29,888 nt of DNA from Bdellovibrionales bacterium (GTDB lineage: Bacteria > Bdellovibrionota > JAFGOL01): positions 1 to 29,888 of the forward strand of contig JAKIZQ010000005.1 in the NCBI GenBank assembly GCA_022707945.1, written 5' to 3'. Position numbers and translations under genes: made by a program. Positions 7,810 to 15,044 of this stretch are shown one piece after another. Position 1 is the stretch's first letter; each line of letters opens with the position of its first letter. The notes beneath the pieces are model-generated. The model searched no databases, had not been told where the DNA came from, and saw nothing but the letters and a program-made list of their open reading frames with translations.

Positions 7810-8102
7810 TAATGTTTTACTCCTTTAGACCTAAAAGCATCTACGATATCTTCTATATCTATTGACTGAAAATCATCTCCCTTTTCTTCTCTTTCATATA
7901 GGTAGTCTATTGCAAAATCACTAAAATCCTCTACTTGTTCATAGGGAATATTAAATCTAACACACTCTTGTGCAAATATTTTAAGCAACATTAAGTGGCT
8001 TACCAAAGATGGCATCTCCTCTAACCTCATATCTTCATCTTCTGCCGCAAGATAATTATATGCTCTAAGTACGTCGTTAACCTGTTTTAGTATTTCTTCC
8101 AT
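7809..8102 (-). CDS. Small acidic protein of unknown function coupled to cpaF
   Basis: This 97-residue protein is strongly acidic and predicted to be helical, with no signal peptide or membrane segment and no motif I recognise. It has a strong GGAGGG ribosome binding site before the ATG at 8102. Its stop codon overlaps the cpaF start as TAATG, and the murE stop lies 14 bp upstream. The tight coupling suggests a small cytosolic partner or regulator of the CpaF ATPase; this is inferred from position only. Confidence 0.8.
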   Translation of the reverse strand: MEEILKQVNDVLRAYNYLAAEDEDMRLEEMPSLVSHLMLLKIFAQECVRFNIPYEQVEDFSDFAIDYLYEREEKGDDFQSIDIEDIVDAFRSKGVKH

Positions 8103-8116
8103 GTAATCCCTCCAGC

Positions 8117-9640
8117 TTATTTGATAAAACTCCTAGCAACAACTCTATCATCAAATTCATGTTTTGAATCACCTATCTGCTGATATGCTTCATGACCTTT
8201 ACCTGCAATTAAAAGAACATCGTTGTTCTTGTTCATCATTTCTACTGCTTTCTTTATAGCAGAACGTCTATCCGGTATAATCTCATAGATATTAGGCCTC
8301 ATTCCAGCAACTATGCTCTCTATTATCTTGTCAGGATCTTCGTGTCTTGGGTTATCTGATGTTACTATTGCGTAATCGCTAAGGTCAGACACCACTTTGC
8401 CCATTTTGGGTCTTTTACCTTTATCCCTATCTCCCCCACAACCAAAAACAGTTATTATCTTTTTATCAGGAAACGTATTCCTTAATGCAGAAAGAACATT
8501 GTTTAAAGCATCGTCTGTATGAGCATAATCAACGAATACATTATACCCTTTAAGCACTCTTTCAAGACGACCTGGAATAACAGCCGCTTTAGCCAAAGAA
8601 GCTCGTGCCACTTTGTGATCAACACCGTATACCTTTACCGTAGAAGCTATTGCAGCTAATGCATTATAGATATTATGTTTGCCTATTAAAGGAAGTTCAT
8701 ATTCATGAATAGAACCTGAATCCTGCAATTTAAACACAGAACCGTGATCATTAAAATCATATGATACGACTTGAATATCTGCCTCTTTAGAAAAACCATA
8801 AGTTATTATTTTTATATCCTTAAGTAACCTAACGAACTCTATTAGTTTTCTGCCATACGGACAATCTACATTTATTATCGCTGTTTTATTCTTTTTTGTG
8901 CTTTTTGGTAATATATCAGTAAAAAGTTTTTTCTTAGCATTAAAGTAATCATCCATATCCTTATGAAATTCCATGTGGTCCCTTGTAAGATGAGTGAATA
9001 TAGCTACATCAAAATCTATATCCCAAACTCTTCCTAATTCTATACCGTGCGAAGACACTTCCATGGCTAAATGAGTAACATTATCCTTTACCATGTCACT
9101 CATGATCCTCTGAAGATAAAGGGATTTTGGAGTTGTATATTCTATTTCCCGTATCTCCCTGCCACCATAACGATATAATATAGTACCTATTATTCCTGTT
9201 TTCATCCCTGCGTCGTTCATGATTGACTCTATCATGAACACCGTTGATGTTTTACCATTAGTCCCTGTAACCCCAATAACATTAAGTGATCTAGATGGAT
9301 GATCATAAAATTGTGCAGACATTTTTGATACAGCACTTATTGGATCTTTAACAGATACGATGGGTATTTTTTCCTTCTTTATGCGATCAAAACTTTTCTT
9401 ATAATCTTTATTACTTGAGGCTGTGTCTATAAATTCCTGTGAAACAACTAGTGCTACAGCTCCATTATCAAGAGCCTGCTCTATAAAAAGATGACCATCA
9501 TCCTGCGGTCCTTTAACACATATAAAAAGAGAACCTTTTTTCACCAAACGCGAATCATACTCAACATCCTTAATCTCTAAGTTTGATATATTAGACGACC
9601 AAGTCTGTTCTATTTTGGATACAATATCTAATAAGTTCAT
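8117..9640 (-). CDS. murE: UDP-N-acetylmuramoyl-L-alanyl-D-glutamate--2,6-diaminopimelate ligase
   Basis: MurE adds meso-diaminopimelate to UDP-MurNAc-Ala-Glu in cytosolic peptidoglycan synthesis. The ATP-binding GTNGKTS (126-132) is preceded by an intact N-terminal UDP-binding domain. The central domain has MEVSSHGIELGRV and TRDHMEFH. The C-terminal domain has VDYAHTDDAL, FGCGGDRDKGKR, DNPR (429-432) and AGKGHE. DNPR marks enzymes that use meso-diaminopimelate rather than lysine. The length (507 residues) is typical. The ATG at 9640 is preceded by GGAGG. It lies 12 bp after aspartokinase and 14 bp before the small acidic gene, linking diaminopimelate synthesis with its use in the wall. Confidence 0.97.
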   Translation of the reverse strand: MNLLDIVSKIEQTWSSNISNLEIKDVEYDSRLVKKGSLFICVKGPQDDGHLFIEQALDNGAVALVVSQEFIDTASSNKDYKKSFDRIKKEKIPIVSVKDPISAVSKMSAQFYDHPSRSLNVIGVTGTNGKTSTVFMIESIMNDAGMKTGIIGTILYRYGGREIREIEYTTPKSLYLQRIMSDMVKDNVTHLAMEVSSHGIELGRVWDIDFDVAIFTHLTRDHMEFHKDMDDYFNAKKKLFTDILPKSTKKNKTAIINVDCPYGRKLIEFVRLLKDIKIITYGFSKEADIQVVSYDFNDHGSVFKLQDSGSIHEYELPLIGKHNIYNALAAIASTVKVYGVDHKVARASLAKAAVIPGRLERVLKGYNVFVDYAHTDDALNNVLSALRNTFPDKKIITVFGCGGDRDKGKRPKMGKVVSDLSDYAIVTSDNPRHEDPDKIIESIVAGMRPNIYEIIPDRRSAIKKAVEMMNKNNDVLLIAGKGHEAYQQIGDSKHEFDDRVVARSFIK

Positions 9641-9652
9641 AATTCCTCCGAC

Positions 9653-10384
9653 CTATTCATTGGATATCAAAGTTCCAATATGAAAATTCTCTGGATTAGC
9701 TATAGAAATAACAAGATTGTTGCTCTTGGCTATCTCTATAGAATCTTTACACACTACCTTGCAACCTTTATTAACGATATCATAAAGTCTGTCGTAGTTC
9801 ATCTTGTCAAACTTTTCTACGTGCACGTTAACCTTTGGGTCATCGTCATAAACAGCGCCAACATCCTTAAAAAGTATGCACTGTTCAGCTTTAAGTGCAC
9901 AAGCAAGAACAACTGCTGTAATGTCCGACCCACCTCTACCAAGCGTAGTTACTTCGCCATCTTTATTTATTCCCTGATATCCAGGTACAACAGGAACAAA
10001 CCCATCATCAAGAAGTTTCATAATCTTTGTGGTATCAACATCCTCCACCTTAGCGCTAAAATGTTCTGAATTGGTCTTTATTCCCAAAGTAGTAAAGTTC
10101 ATGGACTTTGATTTTATATTCATGGTCAGCAGAGTCATAGAAAGTAAAGATGCCGCCTTTATTTCTGCAGTACAAAGAAGATGATCTAATTCTCTTTTGT
10201 AACCACAGGCATCAATGTTAGCTGCCATTTCTATGAGTCTATCTGTCTCGTCTCCCATGGCAGAAACAACAACAACGACCTTGTTACCACTATCCAAACA
10301 TTCTGATATCCTCTTAGAAGCTGTTCTTAGCTTCTCAATATCAGATATTGTCTTTCCCCCAAATTTTAAAACTATTATGCCCAT
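9653..10384 (-). CDS. Aspartokinase, catalytic domain only (no ACT domains)
   Basis: Aspartokinase phosphorylates aspartate, the first step toward diaminopimelate, lysine, threonine and methionine. The amino-acid-kinase fold is complete: KFGGKTISD at the N-terminus (usually KFGGTSV), VVVVSAMGDETD, the switch to VPGYQGINKDGEVTTLGRGGSDITA, and LFKDVGAVYDDDPK for nucleotide binding. The protein ends at residue 243 after the kinase fold. The tandem ACT domains that normally give feedback inhibition (about 160 more residues) are absent, and murE begins only 12 bp on, so no separate ACT remnant exists here. No Shine-Dalgarno is visible before the ATG at 10384, so translation probably depends on coupling to the upstream aminotransferase gene. 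Another amino-acid kinase is less likely. Confidence 0.82.
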   Translation of the reverse strand: MGIIVLKFGGKTISDIEKLRTASKRISECLDSGNKVVVVVSAMGDETDRLIEMAANIDACGYKRELDHLLCTAEIKAASLLSMTLLTMNIKSKSMNFTTLGIKTNSEHFSAKVEDVDTTKIMKLLDDGFVPVVPGYQGINKDGEVTTLGRGGSDITAVVLACALKAEQCILFKDVGAVYDDDPKVNVHVEKFDKMNYDRLYDIVNKGCKVVCKDSIEIAKSNNLVISIANPENFHIGTLISNE

Positions 10385-10388
10385 AAAT

Positions 10389-10436
10389 TTATTTAATTTT
10401 ATCCAGCCTATTAAGACCTTCTTCTATTAACTCCAT
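10389..10436 (-). other. Out-of-frame C-terminal tail of the DapL-like aminotransferase
   Basis: After the aminotransferase stop, a different frame encodes MELIEEGLNRLDKIK and a stop at 10389. This matches the expected final helix of DapL-type aminotransferases. The original stop would have been 4 bp before the aspartokinase ATG, restoring tight gene coupling. It marks a small deletion or frameshift near 10440. Confidence 0.6.
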
Positions 10437-11518
10437 CGGCTAAAATATCCTTCACCATTTTCCCCAAACCCTATCCCTGGCATTAAAAGCACCTTTTTGT
10501 CTTCCCACACCTTATGCATATATTGTTCAGAAGAAGTAAATCCCTCTGGCAATTTGATCCATATAAAAAAAGCAGCATTACTTGAATATGTTTGGTAGCC
10601 TTTGTCTCTTAATATCTTTTGTGCCTTTTCCATCTTTATCTTATACTTTTGTGCCACCTCGTCTATATATGAACTCATCCTTAGGGCCAAGGCTGCTGAA
10701 TATTGAATAGGAACAAATTGTCCAACATCAAAAACAGATTTAACCTTTCTCACATTAGATATGACGTCCTTGTTACCTACCATATAAGCCATTCTCCATC
10801 CGACCATATCAAAGGTCTTGGACAAAGATCCTATTTCAACAGAACAATCTTTAGCCCCTTTTACCTCTAATAGTGTCGGGTGTTTAGAAAAAGAGATATC
10901 TCTATATACAGCATCGTAGCATAGTATTATGTTGTTTTTCCTTCCAAAAGAAACAAACCTTTCAAAGTCTTTTATATCGCAACTAGCTCCGGTTGGGTTA
11001 TGAGGATAATTTATATACATAAATTTAGTATTCGGTCTTAAACAAGAGTTTAGGTCTTCGTCTGTGGGGACATAAGAAGTCTCTTTGTTTAATTTTAGCA
11101 TTATTGGTTCAGCTTCTGCCAGCAACACGCAATTAACATATGCAGGAAAAGAAGGGTCTGGAACTATCGCATGGTCACCCGGATTAAGATACGCCTGAGC
11201 AAGAGCGGCAAGGCCATCCTTACCTCCCATTATTATCTGAACCTCTGTATCCGGATCAAGCTCTACGTCGTATCTATCTTTATAGAAATAAGCTACTTCT
11301 TCCCTGAATTTTCTTAAACCTTTCTCTACTGTGTATATATGATTTTCAGAATATTTAAGTCTTAGTGTAAGTTCAGAAATAACTTCTCTTGGAGGCAAAC
11401 CCTGTGGCAATCCTCTGCTAAGGTCTATTAATTTTGGGTCTCCATTCCTTAATGCATCAAGTTTCCTAAATATTAATTCTCTTACCCTTGATACTCTTTT
11501 GCTAGGCTCATACTTCAA
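10427..11518 (-). CDS. DapL-like class I/II aminotransferase, C-terminus frameshifted
   Basis: This is a PLP-dependent fold-type I aminotransferase, closest in appearance to LL-diaminopimelate aminotransferase (DapL). Supporting segments are the GGKDGL glycine-rich turn, DPSFPAY, INYPHNPTGA, YDAVYRDISF and the PLP lysine Lys234 in SLSKTFDMVGWR. Followed by aspartokinase and murE, it probably makes diaminopimelate for the cell wall. The start is a TTG at 11518 with AGAGGTG upstream. The end is abnormal: the usual GEGYFRxSL with the substrate-carboxylate Arg reads GEGYFSRWS then stop, while the expected last helix lies in another frame just downstream. The product is about 15-25 residues short and may be inactive, unless an assembly error is responsible. 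Confidence 0.8.
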   Translation of the reverse strand: MKYEPSKRVSRVRELIFRKLDALRNGDPKLIDLSRGLPQGLPPREVISELTLRLKYSENHIYTVEKGLRKFREEVAYFYKDRYDVELDPDTEVQIIMGGKDGLAALAQAYLNPGDHAIVPDPSFPAYVNCVLLAEAEPIMLKLNKETSYVPTDEDLNSCLRPNTKFMYINYPHNPTGASCDIKDFERFVSFGRKNNIILCYDAVYRDISFSKHPTLLEVKGAKDCSVEIGSLSKTFDMVGWRMAYMVGNKDVISNVRKVKSVFDVGQFVPIQYSAALALRMSSYIDEVAQKYKIKMEKAQKILRDKGYQTYSSNAAFFIWIKLPEGFTSSEQYMHKVWEDKKVLLMPGIGFGENGEGYFSRWS

Positions 11519-11521
11519 TAC

Positions 11522-11548
11522 TTTACACCTCTTATTAATGATTATAAC
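11522..11548. promoter_or_regulatory. Overlapping divergent promoters of the aminotransferase operon and thiL
   Basis: Between the TTG start at 11518 (minus) and the ATG at 11558 (plus) lie only 39 bp. They share one -10 segment: TATAAT read leftward (11546-11541) and TATAAC read rightward (11543-11548). The rightward one has a TTTACA at 11522-11527 (15 bp spacing) and would start transcription near 11555, almost at the thiL ATG. The two promoters cannot easily be occupied at the same time. Confidence 0.45.
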
Positions 11549-11557
11549 TAAGTAGTT

Positions 11558-12481
11558 ATGACTGTGCCCAATATACTAGGAAAAGAGTTTGAATGCATTA
11601 ACAAAATATTAGAGAAAACCCCTAACAGCGGTGTGGGTGACGACTGTGCCATCATAGACCAAGGAAAACAAAAACTACTCATAAGCACAGACTCGTTCAT
11701 AGAGGATGTCCATTTCTCAAAAAAAACCTCATCCCTTAATAAAATTGGAGAAAAATGTGCAGAAGCATCTATCTCGGACCTTGCTGCAATGGGGGCAAGA
11801 CCTCTTTATATGTTACTGGCTATCTCATCAAAGAATACAAAAGAAATAAAAGAGATAAGCAACGGAATAGCTCTTTCCTTAAAAAGACACAATATGCTCT
11901 TAATAGGAGGAGACACCACTAAAAGCAACAAGCTATTCATCAACATAACGGCAATAGGAACATCAAAGAAACCCGTAAAAAGAAGTGGTGCCAAACATGG
12001 TGACGGTGTTTATATAAGCTCACATACTGGATTGTCTTCTGCAGGGCTTTACGTACTCCAAAAAGGGATAAAGGGTTATGCAGACTTAAAAAAGGCACAC
12101 AATTCACCAAGAGCACTAACAAAAGAGGGGCTTAAGATATCTAATTTAGCCAACTCTATGATAGATATTAGCGATGGACTATCCAGCGAGTTATACCACA
12201 TAGCTTTTTCATCTAACTGTTCAATACTAATAGATACTGTGCCAATACATCCAAGTATAAAAAAACTCTGTAAGAATAAAAAACTTAACCCAAATAATTT
12301 TGTGTTATTTGGAGGCGAAGACTATAAATTGTTGTTCACAAGTAACAAGCATCAGTTAGCAGGCAAACTAGGTATAAGAATAGGTACTGTAATAGAGGAC
12401 AAAAAAACTCCAAAAGTTATATTTAAAACAAAAAATGGATCAAAAATATTAAGACCTAAAAGTACCTATTTACACTTCTGA
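11558..12481 (+). CDS. thiL: Thiamine-monophosphate kinase
   Basis: ThiL phosphorylates thiamine monophosphate to the active cofactor thiamine diphosphate. The family motifs are present: GVGDDCAII (25-33, metal and nucleotide ligands), STDSFIEDVHF, SDLAAMGARP, LLIGGDTT, MIDISDGLSSEL and FGGEDYKLLF. The length (307 residues) is slightly below the usual 320-330 but nothing central is missing. The ATG at 11558 has no Shine-Dalgarno and lies about 3 nt after a predicted transcription start, suggesting a leaderless mRNA. No other thiamine gene is nearby. The 3' end overlaps the convergent DnaB-like gene by 12 bp. Confidence 0.94.
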   Translation: MTVPNILGKEFECINKILEKTPNSGVGDDCAIIDQGKQKLLISTDSFIEDVHFSKKTSSLNKIGEKCAEASISDLAAMGARPLYMLLAISSKNTKEIKEISNGIALSLKRHNMLLIGGDTTKSNKLFINITAIGTSKKPVKRSGAKHGDGVYISSHTGLSSAGLYVLQKGIKGYADLKKAHNSPRALTKEGLKISNLANSMIDISDGLSSELYHIAFSSNCSILIDTVPIHPSIKKLCKNKKLNPNNFVLFGGEDYKLLFTSNKHQLAGKLGIRIGTVIEDKKTPKVIFKTKNGSKILRPKSTYLHF

Positions 12482-13111
12482 TATTGATCTTGATACAAGC
12501 ACCACTGGTAGACCAACATTAACAGCCATCTCGTTGAAATGTTCCAATATATCCTGATAGCCACCATGGTTCCTTGTTATCTTTGAACTAAAAGAATAAA
12601 GATCATCTATTATAACTATATCTATACTACCGCTATTTTTAAGTTCTTGTACATTTATCCAAAAGTTACTTGTAACATCACCCTCAGCAACGTGTATGCT
12701 TGAGTTATATATTATAGAACAAGCCCTTTCAAAAGATTCCTGAGCTTCATCAACAAAAGCTCCTTTTTTTACCATGTTCTCTGTAACACCACTCAGTGCC
12801 ATTACCATTTTTGCCAATATTTCCTCTCGCTGATAATTAAAACTAAGATATAGAACACCTTTGGCTTGCCCTATCACATCCAAAGACAAAAGTAGTGTAG
12901 GGTCCTTTAGATCCAACTCCCCACTTGGAGCATCAAGAATAGTTAAAGGAGATTTAGCGACGTTCCTTGCGACGCCTGTTGAAAGGAGTCCAAAGCCAAG
13001 CCCCCTCACTTTTGAAAAAAGTTTTTTTGTTCTGAATTTATTGAAATTGATGACTGAGTCTTCAGAAGATTCACGACGAACTACAGGACTCTCTACGCGC
13101 GACACCACCAT
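12470..13111 (-). CDS. DnaB-like RecA-fold protein lacking the Walker A motif
   Basis: From about residue 45 the order of elements follows the C-terminal RecA fold of DnaB helicases. ILDAP lies where the P-loop strand ends, then GVLYLSFNYQREEILAKMVMALSGV resembles the strand and helix usually written as FSLEMS. IDIVIIDDLYSF occupies the Walker B place, and ILEHFNEMAVNVGLPVVLVS mirrors the following helix and strand. The P-loop itself (GKT/GKS) is replaced by PSGELDLKDPT, so ATP hydrolysis is unlikely. There is no N-terminal DnaB domain. The frame opens at a GTG (13120), but GGGGGTG positions the ATG at 13111. It lies after comEC; a link with DNA uptake is only suggested by position. Confidence 0.6.
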   Translation of the reverse strand: MVVSRVESPVVRRESSEDSVINFNKFRTKKLFSKVRGLGFGLLSTGVARNVAKSPLTILDAPSGELDLKDPTLLLSLDVIGQAKGVLYLSFNYQREEILAKMVMALSGVTENMVKKGAFVDEAQESFERACSIIYNSSIHVAEGDVTSNFWINVQELKNSGSIDIVIIDDLYSFSSKITRNHGGYQDILEHFNEMAVNVGLPVVLVSRSISEV

Positions 13112-13175
13112 AACAAGCACCCCCAGATTTGAAGAACGTGAGCATCAAATCGAGCTCCGATATCCCTTAATTAAA

Positions 13176-13205
13176 ATTATATACTCATGGTACCATTGTT
13201 CGCAA
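13176..13205 (-). promoter_or_regulatory. Candidate promoter inside the comEC 3' end for the DnaB-like gene
   Basis: TTGCGA (13205-13200) and TATAAT (13181-13176) are 18 bp apart on the minus strand, overlapping the last comEC codons. The spacer holds the perfect palindrome ATGGTACCAT (13187-13196), and CATTG-TTCG-CAATG (13194-13207) forms an inverted repeat. Transcription would begin near 13169, giving a leader of about 58 nt. Confidence 0.4.
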
Positions 13206-14978
13206 TGATAATTTTTTGCATTTTTGTGAAGAGATCAAAATGCTACTTTTTTCAAGAGATATCGTTGTGTCCCCACAGACACCGGTAACATAAATAGGAA
13301 AATCAATTTTTTGACTATCCAAACCGCTCTTTAAAAGGCTTTCGTGTCTATTACAAAAACCAGTATTTATATCCAGCCCATTCAAAAAAGACACCTTGTT
13401 ATCCCTAAAGCTACAATGATGTGGAACCTGTAAGATTTTAAACCCATCACGTCCCGTGTTCCAATCAAAAACAATTTCTTTGGAAACCTTGGGACTAAGG
13501 TCAGAAGTAAATAACATGCTGTAGTTTTGGCTATCCAAAGAAAAAGACAGTTCATTGTATTCTTTACTGTATGGGGTATAAAAATTAATCTTTTGGTTTT
13601 GATCAAGGTTAATACTCGTACCAGCATAAGCCACAAAAACTTCTGAGTTTGGCTTTAACTGCAAAACCTGTTTTAACATAAAATATGGAATAATTATCTT
13701 TTCTATCTTTATTTCATTAAGAAACTGTTCAAATCCACCAAAATGATCAAGATGCAAATGACTTAAAAAAAGATAATCTATTTTACCGGATTTTTGTCTT
13801 TTTAACTTTTTAATAACATTACTACTAGGTCTACCTCCAGGACCTGTATCAAGGACTATTTTCTTCTTTCCAGAATGGATCAGTATTATATCGCCACTGC
13901 CATTAATACCTTTTTTCCTTTCTATGTAATAATTAAAGACCTTGTTTGAACTTATATATTGATAATGATGGATAGATAAAGAAAATATAAAAATAGCTGC
14001 CAGGATAAATACCCTAACACAAAAGTTATTATCTGTTTTTTTCACTCTGAAAAAGAACAATAGCAACAACAAATAAAGATAAAGCATAACGCATTCAAAA
14101 GTACTTATATTGCTTAATTTTAGAAAAAAATATTCACTAAACTCAGACATCTTTTGTAATGACCAAATAAACACATCGCTCAAACGATCCATTATTTGAA
14201 AACCAAAATCAGCTCCCATTTTATTAATAAGAGCCGAGAACAAAAGCAACGGAAAATAGATAAAAGTAAAGAACGGTATTACAAGCATGTTGTTAAACGG
14301 ATCCATAAAGCTTATCTTGCCTGAGGCATGTAAACTTAAAGGGATTAGAAATAAAAATACACAAAGACTTGAGTTTATAATAGTTCTAGGCCTACAGAGG
14401 TATAAAGAACCAACCGCTATAAAAGAATAATAAAATGAATATTTAAAAAAAGAGTCTGGCATCATGAAAAGAACTACCGAAACCGCCAGAGGAATAATAA
14501 GTGTTTTATCCCGTAACTGTTTAAATATTAATGACAGACTTAAAGCAAACAACATCACCACAGATCTTAATCTTGGGACCTCTACACCGATATAAATAAC
14601 GTACACCAAAGAAATAAAAGTACTTAAGACTATTGAAATATAAACGAACGGCAGGCTTCTTTTTTTGACAATACCAAAGAAAACATACAAAGAAAAATTT
14701 AACAAAAAGAAAAATATTAAAGCAAGACCACCTATATGAAGTCCAGAAATACTAAGTAAATGTCCAGTACCTGTATTATAGAAATAAGAGAGTTTTTGTT
14801 TTTGTAATTGATCAAGGTGTCGCTGTTTACACCCTTTCAACAGAGCCTGATATATAAAACCATATTTATTCTTTAAAATTTCAGAACAATAATTTGTCTT
14901 TAATTCCTTTTCTGGCCCATTTATGTATGCATACAAAACAGAAACTATCATCAGAATTATGACGAAAGATCTTAACAC
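13185..14978 (-). CDS. comEC: ComEC/Rec2-type DNA uptake channel protein, short N-terminus
   Basis: ComEC forms the inner-membrane channel that brings single-stranded DNA into the cytoplasm in natural transformation. One N-terminal membrane helix (about 5-22) is followed by a short linker and the signature GHLLSISGLHIGG, then several membrane segments up to about residue 345. The C-terminal metallo-beta-lactamase-like domain has LDTGPGG, SHLHLDHFGG and VPHHCSF. The OB-fold (DUF4131) domain normally between the first helices and the competence domain is missing; the region is only about 45 residues. The start is uncertain: GTG at 14978 has no ribosome binding site, and no ATG or GTG occurs upstream in frame before a stop. 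No other competence genes are in view. Confidence 0.88.
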   Translation of the reverse strand: MLRSFVIILMIVSVLYAYINGPEKELKTNYCSEILKNKYGFIYQALLKGCKQRHLDQLQKQKLSYFYNTGTGHLLSISGLHIGGLALIFFFLLNFSLYVFFGIVKKRSLPFVYISIVLSTFISLVYVIYIGVEVPRLRSVVMLFALSLSLIFKQLRDKTLIIPLAVSVVLFMMPDSFFKYSFYYSFIAVGSLYLCRPRTIINSSLCVFLFLIPLSLHASGKISFMDPFNNMLVIPFFTFIYFPLLLFSALINKMGADFGFQIMDRLSDVFIWSLQKMSEFSEYFFLKLSNISTFECVMLYLYLLLLLFFFRVKKTDNNFCVRVFILAAIFIFSLSIHHYQYISSNKVFNYYIERKKGINGSGDIILIHSGKKKIVLDTGPGGRPSSNVIKKLKRQKSGKIDYLFLSHLHLDHFGGFEQFLNEIKIEKIIIPYFMLKQVLQLKPNSEVFVAYAGTSINLDQNQKINFYTPYSKEYNELSFSLDSQNYSMLFTSDLSPKVSKEIVFDWNTGRDGFKILQVPHHCSFRDNKVSFLNGLDINTGFCNRHESLLKSGLDSQKIDFPIYVTGVCGDTTISLEKSSILISSQKCKKLSLRTMVP

Positions 14979-15044
14979 AAAGAATCTACTACAAAACGCA
15001 TACCATTGTTTTTCTTTTATTAAAGACAGCTTGGGTAACGATAT

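Noticed and set aside
11547..11557. Small inverted repeat AACTA-AG-TAGTT before thiL
   Set aside because: Arms of 5 AT-rich bases are expected by chance here and no second line of evidence supports a regulatory role.
13112..13120. GTG at 13120 as start of the DnaB-like gene
   Set aside because: The GGGGG stretch directly abuts it; the same stretch is correctly spaced for the ATG at 13111.
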